Assembly: GCA_902597335.1 (NCBI GenBank)
Contig: CACJXK010000003.1
Location: forward strand, 1-64,000
Length of the DNA: 64,000 bases
Direction: 5' to 3'
Source: an uncultured Pelagibacteraceae bacterium
GTDB taxonomy: Bacteria; Pseudomonadota; Alphaproteobacteria; Pelagibacterales; Pelagibacteraceae
The notes under the pieces are model-generated. The model saw nothing but the letters and a program-made list of their open reading frames with translations, searched no databases and was not told the DNA's origin. Every line of letters starts with the position of its first letter. The first letter of the stretch is position 1. Made by a program: the position numbers and the translations under genes. Positions 8,711 to 18,187 of this stretch are shown in pieces.

Positions 8711-10141
8711 TTATTTTAGTTTCCAAGTTAAAATAGGTAAAAATGTTGCAACAACAAAAGAACAAAATAGTAAGGATTGAGAGACAAATATAGGCAAAAA
8801 GTCTATTGGCAATATTATTCCAACCAAAATTGATTTTGAAAAGTCTGGACTTGGAAAAAAAAGTATTCCTCCAACCAAGCCAACTATAATTGAAACATAT
8901 GCATTTTTTTCATTAAATTCTTTGCAGTAAAAACCATAAAATACACTTAATACGGCTGCACAACAAAATAAATCAGCTAATAAAAATAAATACAAAATAC
9001 TTAACCCCTGTGATGCCACAAAGAATGAGATCAAAGATATTAATATTATTATTTGCTTAGATAATTTTAAATAATTACCTTTGAATTTGATAACTTTATT
9101 TCCATCAACAATTATTAAACTAGAGATAGCGTTTACCAAAGTATCTATACTGCTTACTGTTAATGAAATAGCTAAAATTATTATTATAATTGATAGAAAT
9201 ATAACATTATCTTTAAGTAACAAAGAAAAAAACGCTAGATCAGGAATAACATTTGAATTTTGAGAGATGGCAATTAGCCCTGTGAATCCCATCAAAAATA
9301 CAATTGGTATAATAATTAAAAAAGAATAAATAAGACTACTTTTTAAAACTCTACTATCTTTAGCTGCATAAACTCTTTGCCAATTACCTTGATGAAAAAG
9401 ATTTGTCGCTGCAACAGCTATAAAAAAAGTTAGACCTGCAGTAAAATTTGGTAAATAGTTAAAGCTTAATAAATTAGGTTTATTTTGCTCGATAAATTCA
9501 AGACTAAACTCTTTAGAGTTTAAAGATATCAAATACGAAAATGATATCAACAAAAGTAAACCAAAAACTATAAACTGAATATTATCTGTAAATATTGAAG
9601 CTCTTAATCCACCATACAAAGTATACAAAAGAGAACTAATGATCACTATAGATGCTGTTATCCATAAGCTTGTTCCTGATATATAATTAATTAATATAGA
9701 AACAGCTGTCACCTCTGCTGTTAAAAAAATGGACATGTAAAAAATGGATAAAAATAAAATCAGTTTAAATAATTGTGAACCAAATCTATATCTTATAACC
9801 TCAATTAAGGATTTGCCTCTTGGATATTTATCTCTAAATTTTTTTCCTAAGTATATAAGAGCAAAAAGTGGAAATGCCGTGCCTAACGAATATCCGATAA
9901 CTGCACCTATACCTCCCCATGTAGCAGCAGATGCAGGACCAAATAATATCCATGCACCTAAAGCAGATGCGACCAAACTAGCTGTTAAAGAAAAAGTACC
10001 AACAGATCTGCTTGCAACTAAATAATTATTAAGACCTTGATACTTTTTAGAATAAAGAAGTCCAATTATTAAAAAAAGAATACTAATTGCTAAAGTTAAT
10101 ATAATTGCTGAGGATTGAGTGATGATATTTATTTGTTCCAT
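8711..10141 (-). CDS. thiV: Sodium:solute symporter, TPP-riboswitch-controlled (HMP/thiamin precursor transporter ThiV)
   Basis: A 476-residue SSS-family transporter with about 13 TM helices; core features include GLNNYLVASRSVGTFSLTASLVASALGAWILFGPASAATWGG and the YTLYGGLRASIFTDNIQF region typical of the family. The gene follows a TPP riboswitch whose 3' end touches the start codon, which argues strongly for transport of thiamin or its pyrimidine precursor. Comparative genomics named such symporters ThiV, and SAR11 cells are known to need the HMP pyrimidine. The specificity is therefore inference from regulation, not from binding residues. Confidence 0.88.
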   Translation of the reverse strand: MEQINIITQSSAIILTLAISILFLIIGLLYSKKYQGLNNYLVASRSVGTFSLTASLVASALGAWILFGPASAATWGGIGAVIGYSLGTAFPLFALIYLGKKFRDKYPRGKSLIEVIRYRFGSQLFKLILFLSIFYMSIFLTAEVTAVSILINYISGTSLWITASIVIISSLLYTLYGGLRASIFTDNIQFIVFGLLLLISFSYLISLNSKEFSLEFIEQNKPNLLSFNYLPNFTAGLTFFIAVAATNLFHQGNWQRVYAAKDSRVLKSSLIYSFLIIIPIVFLMGFTGLIAISQNSNVIPDLAFFSLLLKDNVIFLSIIIIILAISLTVSSIDTLVNAISSLIIVDGNKVIKFKGNYLKLSKQIIILISLISFFVASQGLSILYLFLLADLFCCAAVLSVFYGFYCKEFNEKNAYVSIIVGLVGGILFFPSPDFSKSILVGIILPIDFLPIFVSQSLLFCSFVVATFLPILTWKLK

Positions 10142-10142
10142 T

Positions 10143-10204
10143 GTTCCCTTTCTGAATTACCGGACAGGTTCATTGGGTTTTTCTCAGCCTATATTGGCAC
10201 CCCA
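10143..10204 (-). promoter_or_regulatory. TPP riboswitch (THI element)
   Basis: On the minus strand the sequence reads GGGGTGCC, then GGCTGAGA, then ACCC, GAACCTG and finally AGGGAAC, which is the ordered THI-box consensus. The P3 arm is minimal (GCC-AATATA-GGC). The AGGGAA at the 3' end is also the only Shine-Dalgarno-like sequence before the thiV ATG, so ligand binding probably blocks translation initiation. Confidence 0.93.
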
Positions 10205-10255
10205 TGTGTCAATATAAAGTATTTTTTTTATTTTAAAAACAATTAATTTATTGAA

Positions 10256-10648
10256 ATGTTTAAAAAAATTTTAATACTTACAATTTGCATGTTTGCATTC
10301 AATGTGAATGCAATGGAAAAGAAAACAACATTTGACCAAGAATTGTTTAACAAAGCTAAATCAGAGGGAAAAGTTATAGTGATTAGTTCTTGGATAGAAT
10401 ATTGCTCATCGTGTGCAAAACAAATGAAAATTTTACAAACAGCGAAAAAAGAAGGTGAGTTATCAGATATTAAATTTGATAATATTGAGTATTTTTCATT
10501 TGATGTAATGAATAGAGATATTGCTGATGCTTTCAATGTGATTTATCAGACTACTCTATTAATTTTCAAGGATGGCAAAGAAGTTTATAGAAGTATCGGC
10601 GAAACTACAGAAGATTTAATTTATGAGGCTTTAAAAGCTTCAATTTAA
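10256..10648 (+). CDS. Secreted thioredoxin-fold protein with CSSC motif
   Basis: A 130-residue protein with an N-terminal signal peptide (FKKILILTICMFAFNVNA). The thioredoxin-like motif WIEYCSSCAKQM is at about residues 46-57, and YQTTLLIFKDGKEVYRSIG supplies the cis-Pro-region strand (Thr in place of the usual Pro). It resembles the thioredoxin-like domain of periplasmic DsbD or SoxW-type proteins and probably handles dithiol exchange in the periplasm. It stands alone between the thiV riboswitch and the FtsX-type permease gene. The exact partner is unknown. Confidence 0.8.
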   Translation: MFKKILILTICMFAFNVNAMEKKTTFDQELFNKAKSEGKVIVISSWIEYCSSCAKQMKILQTAKKEGELSDIKFDNIEYFSFDVMNRDIADAFNVIYQTTLLIFKDGKEVYRSIGETTEDLIYEALKASI

Positions 10649-10672
10649 AAAAATAATTAAAATTATTAAATA

Positions 10673-13198
10673 TTATTCGTTTCTGACAAGTGGATAAACT
10701 TTTGGACTTAAGTATTTAAGGTTTGTCAATATTATAAGAGCAAGTGTTGTACAGCCCACACCGATTATTACATATAAAAATATATCAAATTCGAATAACC
10801 AATTGAGTTGAAAAATATTCTCAATAATAAACTTTGATGCTATTACAGAAAAAATAGTAGAAAATAATATTATAGATAAAAAAGATATTATGAATTCAAT
10901 AATTGAAGACATTAAAATTTCTTTTTTTGAAAAACCTATAATTTTAAAAATAAGATTTTGAAATGTTTTAATTTTTCCTTGAACAATAATTGCACTTGAA
11001 ATTACAACTAAGCCAATAATTACTGTGACAGCTGAAATTATACTAACCGCTACAAAAACTTTATTAAGCACATCAGTTACTTTTGACAAATAATCAGAAA
11101 TTTTTATTATTGATACACTTGGGAATTGGTCTAAGAAATTAACTTCATTGAAATTTTCAGTTTCTTTAAATTTTATTGTAGATAGGTACTCATGTGGAAT
11201 ATTTTTTGCGAATTGTGGATTAAGCAACATTGCAAAGTTAATACTTAAATCTTGATAATTCACCAATCTAAAATTAACTACTTCTCCTTCAATTTCTCTA
11301 CCATAAATTCTAAGTGTAAACTTATCACCAATTTTTACTCCAAAGTCTTTTGCAACTTTGCTATCTAATGAAATTTGCAATTTGTTAGGTTGTGAAGTGT
11401 CCCACCAACTACCCTCTAAAATTGGATTATCTTTTGGGATTGTATCTGTCCAAGAAACTCTTCTATCATTCATAATTACCCAATAACTATCATTAGTATT
11501 TGATATATAGGTTTTAGGATCTACTCCATTAATCTTAACAATTCCTGCCGACACCATAGGAACAATTTCTATTTCAGCATCTTTATCTGCTTCATTTATA
11601 GTTTTTAGAAATAAATCTTTCTGATTATTTTGAATACCTAAAAAAAAATAATCTGGTGCAATGTCTGGAATTGATTTTGCTATTTCTCTTTTAAAGTTAG
11701 AGCCCACAAATGCTAATGTCAGCAACAATGTCATTCCTAGTCCAAGAGACATAATAGTTATTGGTGTAATGCTTTTTGATTGAGTAATATTTTTAACAGC
11801 TATTTTTGAAGATATTCGAAGATTAATTAGATTGTTCCTCAGTAATAATATTATTAGACGGGAAACATAAAAAAATATAGCTAGACATACAAAGAAGGAG
11901 GCAAAATAAATCAAACTGTAATATGGGATAGAGGACCTAAATGCAAACAAGCTAATTAGAATAGCCAGTAGAAATAGACTTAATATTATTGACTTTTTTG
12001 AATATTTAAACTGCAAACTTTGAAAAACATTTCTAAACAAACTAGAGGCTTTAATTTGGTCAATAGAATTAACAGTTGGGATTGAAAATATTATTATTAC
12101 CAATAATCCAACTAAAAAAACTATTGATAAATTTGTTAATGAAAAAGAGGCCTCAATATTTAATCCAAGTCCATCTGATATATATTTATCTACAATTGGC
12201 ACCAATAGGAAACTTAATCCATAAGCAATTAGTGAAATAACAAATAAAATGATAAATAATTGCAAATAATAAACGGTCTTAATATTTACAGAATTAATCC
12301 CTATTGCTTTTTGAACTGCAATTGATGAATTTTTTTGATTAATAAATGAAAGAAGGGTATTTGCAATTCCTATTCCAGCAATAAGCATAGCGCTTATGGA
12401 TACCAATGACAAAAATTGTGAAAAATTATCAATAATTCTTTTAATTCCTCCAGCAGAATTTTCTGGATATCTTATTTTTACTTTATTATCATCTTTAAAA
12501 ATATTTATAATTTTATTTATTTTATTATCTTTGTTTTCGTTACTATCAAATCTAATTTTGTATTCATAATTCAAAAAGCTTCCCAAAGTATTTAGTTCTA
12601 AATTATCTAATGTTTTTTTTCCTGTAAGGGCAAAATCACCAAAAACAAAAGCTCCACCAATATCTGGCAGAGCTTTCACAATACCAATAACTTTAAATTC
12701 TTTATTTTGAACTTTAACGATATCATTAATTTTAAGTTTTAAGTTCTTAAATATATTTTCGTTTACCATTATGGTATTTTCAATTTTATTTAAATTTTTT
12801 AATGATCCACTTGGTTCATAAATTACATCTCCATATAGAGGGTAATTTTGATCTACTGCTTTAATTCTTGTAAATGATGTTTTATTATTTTTTTTTTTTG
12901 TTGTTGAAATCATTGTGCTGAATTCAACCATTTGCGATACTGTGGAAAAACTTCTAACCTGATTGATTAAACTTCTGTCACCTTCTTTATTATTGTAATC
13001 AATTTCTAAATCACCTCCTAAAAGAACTTTTGAATTTTCATCAAGTTCATTTTCTAAACTATCCTCGATAGTAAGAATGGCACTAAGTATAAATAGGCTT
13101 ATTAATAATGTAATAATAATACTTAATATTTTTGAGTAACTTCTAGATAAATCTCGAAATGCGTATCCAGAGTAAAGACTTAAATCATTTATTTTCAC
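10673..13198 (-). CDS. FtsX-domain ABC transporter permease (YbbP-like)
   Basis: An 841-residue permease with two FtsX-type transmembrane modules: one N-terminal helix (about residues 23-43), a large periplasmic domain, three helices around 265-375, more helices at 400-500, a second periplasmic domain, and three C-terminal helices at 715-825. This MacB/LolE-related architecture with a duplicated core matches the YbbP group. Its start overlaps the end of the ATPase gene by 14 bases. The ybbAP-tesA neighbourhood is the same as in enterobacteria; the substrate is unknown, with export of lipid or hydrophobic compounds suggested by the family. Confidence 0.88.
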   Translation of the reverse strand: MKINDLSLYSGYAFRDLSRSYSKILSIIITLLISLFILSAILTIEDSLENELDENSKVLLGGDLEIDYNNKEGDRSLINQVRSFSTVSQMVEFSTMISTTKKKNNKTSFTRIKAVDQNYPLYGDVIYEPSGSLKNLNKIENTIMVNENIFKNLKLKINDIVKVQNKEFKVIGIVKALPDIGGAFVFGDFALTGKKTLDNLELNTLGSFLNYEYKIRFDSNENKDNKINKIINIFKDDNKVKIRYPENSAGGIKRIIDNFSQFLSLVSISAMLIAGIGIANTLLSFINQKNSSIAVQKAIGINSVNIKTVYYLQLFIILFVISLIAYGLSFLLVPIVDKYISDGLGLNIEASFSLTNLSIVFLVGLLVIIIFSIPTVNSIDQIKASSLFRNVFQSLQFKYSKKSIILSLFLLAILISLFAFRSSIPYYSLIYFASFFVCLAIFFYVSRLIILLLRNNLINLRISSKIAVKNITQSKSITPITIMSLGLGMTLLLTLAFVGSNFKREIAKSIPDIAPDYFFLGIQNNQKDLFLKTINEADKDAEIEIVPMVSAGIVKINGVDPKTYISNTNDSYWVIMNDRRVSWTDTIPKDNPILEGSWWDTSQPNKLQISLDSKVAKDFGVKIGDKFTLRIYGREIEGEVVNFRLVNYQDLSINFAMLLNPQFAKNIPHEYLSTIKFKETENFNEVNFLDQFPSVSIIKISDYLSKVTDVLNKVFVAVSIISAVTVIIGLVVISSAIIVQGKIKTFQNLIFKIIGFSKKEILMSSIIEFIISFLSIILFSTIFSVIASKFIIENIFQLNWLFEFDIFLYVIIGVGCTTLALIILTNLKYLSPKVYPLVRNE

Positions 13199-13859
13199 TT
13201 ATTACTCCATCTTTAATAATGATTTTTCTTTTTGTTAAATTAGCCAAATTATTGTCGTGAGTAACCATTATTAAACTTGCATTTTCATCTTCAATATAAT
13301 TAAAAAGTAAACTAGAAATTTTGTCTGTATTTTCACTATCTAAGTTACCAGTAGGCTCATCCGCTAAAATTAGCTCTGGTTTCATTGCAACAGACCTTGC
13401 AATGGCAACCCTCTGTTGTTCGCCTCCTGAAAGTTGGCTTGGAAAATTATTAAATCTATTACTTAAACCAAACCTATCTAAAATTTCTTTTGCTTTCGCT
13501 GTTGGATTATCAAATTTATTTATTTCTAAGGATAGGCTAACATTTTCAAGTGCAGTATAATTTGGTATTAAATAAAAGGATTGAAATACTATTCCTATAT
13601 TTTTTCTTCTAATTTTAGAAATTTCATCCTCATTCATTTTAGACAACTCTGAATCTCTAAAAAAAATATTTCCTGATGATACTTTTTCTAGACCTCCGAT
13701 CAACATGATTAAACTTGTTTTGCCTGAACCACTTTCCCCAACTACTGAAATAGTTTCTTTATTATCTGCTTCGAAACTAATATTTTTTAAAATATTTATA
13801 GACTTGCTGTCTATTGTATAATTTAAATTAACATTAGATAATTTTAAAAGTTTACTCAT
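13185..13859 (-). CDS. ABC transporter ATP-binding protein (YbbA/LolD-like)
   Basis: Nucleotide-binding subunit for the FtsX-type permease encoded just downstream. Motifs: Walker A GESGSGKT, signature [14 protein letters not shown], Walker [13 protein letters not shown] and the switch His in MVTHD. I start it at the MSKLLKLSN methionine rather than at the upstream start in the track, giving 224 residues, the usual size for this group. That ATG lies in a CATG shared with the divergent tesA start. Confidence 0.92.
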   Translation of the reverse strand: MSKLLKLSNVNLNYTIDSKSINILKNISFEADNKETISVVGESGSGKTSLIMLIGGLEKVSSGNIFFRDSELSKMNEDEISKIRRKNIGIVFQSFYLIPNYTALENVSLSLEINKFDNPTAKAKEILDRFGLSNRFNNFPSQLSGGEQQRVAIARSVAMKPELILADEPTGNLDSENTDKISSLLFNYIEDENASLIMVTHDNNLANLTKRKIIIKDGVISENK

Positions 13860-14469
13860 GATAAAAAAATTAATTATAAAAATAATTGTTTTATTAATAC
13901 CAGCATTTGTAGCCAAAGCCGATTACAAAGTTGTCTTATTTGGTGATAGCCTTATGTCAGGTTATGGTTTAGATAAAAAATATCATTTATCGAATGTGCT
14001 TGAGAAAAATTTAAATAAAAAAGGCTTAAAAGTAAAAGTGATCAATGCAAGTGTATCAGGAGATACATCTGCTGGAGGTTTAAACAGGATTGACTGGACA
14101 ATTAGTGAAAAGAATATTGACATAATTTTATTATGCCTTGGTGCAAATGATATGTTGCGTGGAATAAGTCCAAATGAAACCAAAAAAAATTTAGATCAAA
14201 TTATAATAAAAATATTAAATAAAAAAATTCAAATAGTTATTGCTGGAATGATTGCACCTGAAAGTCATGGAAAAGATTATAAAAATGAATTTGATAAAAT
14301 TTTTAAAAGTTTGTCTGTCAAATATGAAATGGATTTTATACCTTTCTTGCTAGATGGAGTTGCTTTAAATCCTGATTTAAATTTAGATGATGGTATGCAT
14401 CCAAATGAAAAAGGTGTCATAGTAATAAGTAAAAATATAGAGAAAAAACTACTTAGTATTCTTGATTAA
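13858..14469 (+). CDS. tesA: SGNH-type esterase/thioesterase TesA-like
   Basis: A 203-residue periplasmic GDSL/SGNH hydrolase. The signal peptide (IKKLIIKIIVLLIPAFVAKA) precedes block I GDSLMSGYGL with the nucleophile Ser; block II Gly is in ASVSGDTSAGG, block III is GANDMLRG, and block V has the catalytic Asp and His in DDGMHPNEKG. This matches TesA/arylesterase family proteins acting on acyl-CoA or short esters. The start codon overlaps the divergent ATPase start, and the 3' end overlaps convergent ald by 4 bases. Confidence 0.92.
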   Translation: MIKKLIIKIIVLLIPAFVAKADYKVVLFGDSLMSGYGLDKKYHLSNVLEKNLNKKGLKVKVINASVSGDTSAGGLNRIDWTISEKNIDIILLCLGANDMLRGISPNETKKNLDQIIIKILNKKIQIVIAGMIAPESHGKDYKNEFDKIFKSLSVKYEMDFIPFLLDGVALNPDLNLDDGMHPNEKGVIVISKNIEKKLLSILD

Positions 14470-15581
14470 TTTAACGCATCTCGAGCAGTTAAATAATCAT
14501 ATCCAAAAACGTCCGCGACTGCCTTATATGTAATTTGTCCTTTATGCACATTTAGTCCAGCTAAAAAATTATGATCATCTTTTAATGCTTTATGATATCC
14601 ATCATTTGCTAGTTTTGTTAAGAAAGGTAAAGTTGCTTTATTTAATGCTAAAGTTGAAGTTCTAGGTACTCCACCTGGCATATTTGCAACACAATAATGT
14701 ACAATGTCATCAACAATATAAGTTGGTTCTGCATGAGTTGTGGGTTTGCTTGTTTCAACACATCCACCTTGATCAATTGCAACATCGACAATAACTGATC
14801 CACGTTTCATATTTTTAATCATTTTCTTAGTAACTAATTTAGGAGCCTCCGCACCTGGAATTAAAACTCCACCAACTAAAAGATCACATTTAGAAATTAA
14901 TTTTTCCAAGTCTGTCTTATCACTTAATTGAGGAATAATCTTATCACCAAACATTTCAGTCAATTGTTTCAATCTAGCCTCTGATTTATCAACAACATGT
15001 ACTTTTGCTCTCATTCCAGTTGCTATTATTGCAGCATTTTCACCAACTACACCTCCACCAAGTATAACTACTTCTGCTGGATCTCCACCAGGAGCACCTC
15101 CTAACAATATTCCTCTGCCCTTTTGATTTTTTTCTAAACAATGTGCACCTGCTTGTACTGACATTCTACCAGCAACAGCGCTCATGGGCGCTAATAGAGG
15201 CAGTCTCCCATTATCATCTGTAACAGTTTCGTAAGCTATACAAATTGATTTTGAATCTACTAATCCCTTAGTTAATTCTTTTGCTGCTGCTAAGTGCAGG
15301 TAAGTAAAAACTATTTGATTTTCTTTAATCATTTTGACTTCATTTGAAAGAGGTTCTTTCACTTTTACAATTACATCCGCATCATTAAATATATCCTCTG
15401 CTTGATTAACTATTTTTGCTCCAGCAGACTTGTATTGATCGTTTTCAAAACCTGCTTCGTATCCTCCATTATTTTCAACTAATACTTCATGACCATTAGA
15501 TATAAGGGTTTTAACACTTTCAGGAGTTAAGCCGACTCTGTTTTCTTGAGGTTTTATTTCCTTTGGAACACCTATTTTCAT
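14466..15581 (-). CDS. ald: Alanine dehydrogenase
   Basis: A 371-residue NAD-dependent dehydrogenase that interconverts alanine and pyruvate plus ammonia. N-terminal MKIGVPKEIKPQENRVGLTP is the family signature; the catalytic His lies in VFTYLHLAAAKEL and the Rossmann glycine motif in VVILGGGVVGENAA. It is placed 9 bases after tpa in the same direction, so it would recycle the alanine made by taurine:pyruvate aminotransferase back to pyruvate and release ammonium. Confidence 0.96.
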   Translation of the reverse strand: MKIGVPKEIKPQENRVGLTPESVKTLISNGHEVLVENNGGYEAGFENDQYKSAGAKIVNQAEDIFNDADVIVKVKEPLSNEVKMIKENQIVFTYLHLAAAKELTKGLVDSKSICIAYETVTDDNGRLPLLAPMSAVAGRMSVQAGAHCLEKNQKGRGILLGGAPGGDPAEVVILGGGVVGENAAIIATGMRAKVHVVDKSEARLKQLTEMFGDKIIPQLSDKTDLEKLISKCDLLVGGVLIPGAEAPKLVTKKMIKNMKRGSVIVDVAIDQGGCVETSKPTTHAEPTYIVDDIVHYCVANMPGGVPRTSTLALNKATLPFLTKLANDGYHKALKDDHNFLAGLNVHKGQITYKAVADVFGYDYLTARDALN

Positions 15582-15590
15582 ATAAGTGAG

Positions 15591-16934
15591 TTAGTTTTTT
15601 TTACTTTTAGAGTAATTCGTAATTCCTGTTCTAAGTTTATCGATTATTTCATCAATATGTTTCTTTTCACAAATGAACATTGGAGCAATAATTAAACAAT
15701 CTCCAGTAGCTTTAAAATTGACGCCAGCTTCATAACAATGTTTAAAACAAGTAAATCCAGCCGCTCCTGGTTTTTTATCCATTTTAATGTCAATTCCACC
15801 CATCATTCCATATCCTCTTATATTATCCACTACATCAATATCTTTTAAAGACATTAAGCCTTCTTGAAAATAAGGAGCCAAATTTTTTGCTCTATTAAAT
15901 ATGTCTTCCTTATCAAAAATATCTTGGACAGCTAATCCTGCTGCAACAGAAACTGGTATCCCAGAATAAGTATAGCCATGAAATAGTTCAATTGAACCTT
16001 TTGGTGACCCATCCATTACTGTGTCATAAATTTCTTCCTTGCAAGCAACTGCTCCTAGAGGACTAATTCCATTTGTTGTAGCCTTAGCCATAGTAATTAT
16101 GTCAGGTGTTACTCCGTACTCTTGAGATGCAAATGGTGAACCTGTTCTTCCCCACCCTGTAATTACTTCATCAAAAATTAAAAGAATACCGTGTTTGTCA
16201 CATATCTCTCTAAGTCTTTGCAAGTATCCTTTTGGAGGAACAAGTGTTCCTGTTGATCCTGCAATCGGTTCAACTATGCATGCAGCAATATTTTCAGATC
16301 CAAAGTTAGTACAAATTCTTTCAAGATCTTCAGCTATCTCAGCTCCAGTTTCTGGTTGTCCAGAAACAAATTTATGTTCTGGTAAATGAGTATGTCTCAT
16401 GTGAACAACTCCTGGCATTAAAACACTCGCAAAAGTTTTGACGTTATTAATCATTCCACCAACTGAGGTAGCACCAATATTCATACCGTGGTAAGCTCTT
16501 TCTCTTCCTACAAATCTAAATCTTTGTCCTTCACCTCTAGCCTTATGATAAGCAACTGAAATTTTAATTGCTGTTTCAACAGCAGTTGATCCACATATAG
16601 TATAAAAAATTCTATTCAAATTTCCTGGTGTATGTTTTGAAATTCTTGTGGCAAGTTCAAATGAACCACCAAAGCCTTGTTGAAAGGGTTGAGCGTAATC
16701 AACAGTTCTTAATTGTTTTGTTATAGCCTCAATAATTTCTTCTCTTCCATGGCCTAATGGATTACAAAATAAACCCGAACTCGCATCTATTTGAGTTTGT
16801 CCTTGATGATTTTTTAAATAAACTCCTTTTGCCTCTACTATCAATCTTGGATTTGCTTTAAAATCTCTATTTGAAGAGAATGGCATCCAATGTTCATTTA
16901 ATGAATTTGGTATTTGTGGTTTTTCAGAACTCAT
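15591..16934 (-). CDS. tpa: Taurine:pyruvate aminotransferase (class III)
   Basis: A 447-residue class III PLP aminotransferase. Key segments: the GLFCNPLGHGREEI N-terminal region, the CGSTAVETAIKIS PLP phosphate site, IVEPIAGSTG, LIFDEVITGWGRTG with the PLP Asp, and TMAKATTNGISP with the PLP lysine. Taken alone this could be one of several omega-aminotransferases. Its position divergent from tauABC and upstream of ald makes Tpa (taurine + pyruvate to sulfoacetaldehyde + alanine) the most economical call. Xsc is not in the window. Confidence 0.87.
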   Translation of the reverse strand: MSSEKPQIPNSLNEHWMPFSSNRDFKANPRLIVEAKGVYLKNHQGQTQIDASSGLFCNPLGHGREEIIEAITKQLRTVDYAQPFQQGFGGSFELATRISKHTPGNLNRIFYTICGSTAVETAIKISVAYHKARGEGQRFRFVGRERAYHGMNIGATSVGGMINNVKTFASVLMPGVVHMRHTHLPEHKFVSGQPETGAEIAEDLERICTNFGSENIAACIVEPIAGSTGTLVPPKGYLQRLREICDKHGILLIFDEVITGWGRTGSPFASQEYGVTPDIITMAKATTNGISPLGAVACKEEIYDTVMDGSPKGSIELFHGYTYSGIPVSVAAGLAVQDIFDKEDIFNRAKNLAPYFQEGLMSLKDIDVVDNIRGYGMMGGIDIKMDKKPGAAGFTCFKHCYEAGVNFKATGDCLIIAPMFICEKKHIDEIIDKLRTGITNYSKSKKN

Positions 16935-17044
16935 AATTATTTAAAAATTGTTAATTATACTCTCTCATAGACTAATTTAAAAAAATAGAAAATAATTAAT
17001 GCGCACATTTAATATGTGTTTAGGTAATATACGATACAACCTAC

Positions 17045-17064
17045 AATTGAACCCATTTTAGACA
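17045..17064 (-). promoter_or_regulatory. Candidate operator TGTCYAAAATGGGTT, copy in tpa/tauA intergenic region
   Basis: On the minus strand the site reads TGTCTAAAATGGGTTCAATT. It shares 14 of 20 positions with the site upstream of the two-wHTH regulator (28412) and lies roughly 100 bases from both divergent starts. Function is inferred from recurrence only. Confidence 0.5.
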
Positions 17065-17162
17065 TCTTCATTTACCTGTGGTTATGATGCCTACAAAATT
17101 CATTTACTTATATTCAAAATTGAACTTAAATAACGCTAATTAAATTTAATTAAGGAGACAAA

Positions 17163-18104
17163 ATGAAGAAAATAATTAGTTTTATTTTAGGAAGTTTATT
17201 TGCTCTTAACCTATCAATTTCAGCTGCAAATGCTGCTGCAAATGAAGTTAGGGTTGCATACTTTCTAGAATGGCCTAGTCCAAATCTAGAGGACATGCAA
17301 AAAAAGAATTTTGCTAAAGCTCTTGGAGTTCCAGTAAAATGGACGAACTTCACAAATGGTGGAGCAATGACAGATGCAATGCTAGCAGGAGACATTGATA
17401 TATCATATTCACAAGGGCTAGTGCCTTTTATTAATGCTGTAAAATCTAATGCACCTATCAAGTTAGTTGATATTGCTATGGAATACGGAATGGGGGGAAC
17501 TACTTGTGTTACATCTAACGCTTCTGGAATTACAAAAGCAAATGCAACAGAATTAGAAGGTAAAAAAGTTGCAGTTCCACTTGGAACAATGGCTGAATAT
17601 GTATTTGATGAAAGTATGAAAGTTGTTGGAGCTGACAGAAGTAAAATGGATATAATTCAAATGGACCCTGAAGAAGGTGCTGCTGCGTTAGTAAGTGGTG
17701 ATGTTGTAATGGCATGTTTATTTGGTGGTAACTCTATCAAAGCAGCAGTAGCTGTTGGTTCGAGACTACTAACAGTAGATGAAGCAAGAGCAGCTGGAAT
17801 TCTAGGAATAGATATTACTTCAGTAACTGATAAATTTATGAAGGAAAACCCTGGAATGTTAAGAACTTTCATAGAAGTAACTCACGAAGCAAATGACAGA
17901 TACAGAGCAGGTAAGAGTGATATGAATGCTATGTCTAAAGCTTCTGAAATGAAAGTTGCAGATATGAAAGAAACTTTAAGTGGATTTAAATTTTTAACTC
18001 CAGAAGAAACTAAACAATCTATGGAAAGTGGAAACCTTGATGCATTCTTAAAAGGAATGGGAACGCCTGGTGGAAATGTAGATACAAGTTTCTTACCTTT
18101 ATAA
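17163..18104 (+). CDS. tauA: Taurine ABC transporter substrate-binding protein
   Basis: A 313-residue periplasmic protein with a signal peptide (IISFILGSLFALNLSISAANA). The NMT1/SsuA-TauA fold is shown by VRVAYFLEWPSPN, MLAGDIDISYSQGLVPFINAV, LEGKKVAVPLGTMAEYVFDESM and the EEGAAALVSGDVVMACLFGG segment. It captures taurine, an abundant marine osmolyte. A good Shine-Dalgarno (AAGGAGACAAA-ATG) fits high expression. A hairpin separates it from tauB. Confidence 0.95.
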   Translation: MKKIISFILGSLFALNLSISAANAAANEVRVAYFLEWPSPNLEDMQKKNFAKALGVPVKWTNFTNGGAMTDAMLAGDIDISYSQGLVPFINAVKSNAPIKLVDIAMEYGMGGTTCVTSNASGITKANATELEGKKVAVPLGTMAEYVFDESMKVVGADRSKMDIIQMDPEEGAAALVSGDVVMACLFGGNSIKAAVAVGSRLLTVDEARAAGILGIDITSVTDKFMKENPGMLRTFIEVTHEANDRYRAGKSDMNAMSKASEMKVADMKETLSGFKFLTPEETKQSMESGNLDAFLKGMGTPGGNVDTSFLPL

Positions 18105-18124
18105 TTTAAAGAGTAGAAATATTT

Positions 18125-18160
18125 AATAGGCGCTAACTAAAATTAGCGCCTATTTTTTTT
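18125..18160 (+). terminator. Intra-operon terminator/attenuator after tauA
   Basis: A perfect 12-bp stem (AATAGGCGCTAA / TTAGCGCCTATT) with a CTAAAA loop runs straight into a run of T residues. It is a full intrinsic terminator between tauA and tauB, so only part of the transcripts should continue into tauBC. Confidence 0.92.
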
Positions 18161-18187
18161 AACAAAATTTTTATATAAAGTTATCTT

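Noticed and set aside
9744-10025. 93-residue plus-strand ORF opposite thiV
   Set aside because: Antisense of a clearly coding transporter; proline- and alanine-rich translation is typical of a reversed hydrophobic gene.
16935-17162. Possible tRNA or small RNA in the largest intergenic gaps
   Set aside because: No cloverleaf, TTCRA arm or terminator seen; the CACAT-N5-ATGTG dyad at 17004-17018 is too short to call.
17530-17715. 61-residue His/Leu/Gln-rich minus ORF
   Set aside because: Reverse reading of tauA; the odd composition results from the complement of codons for acidic and small residues.
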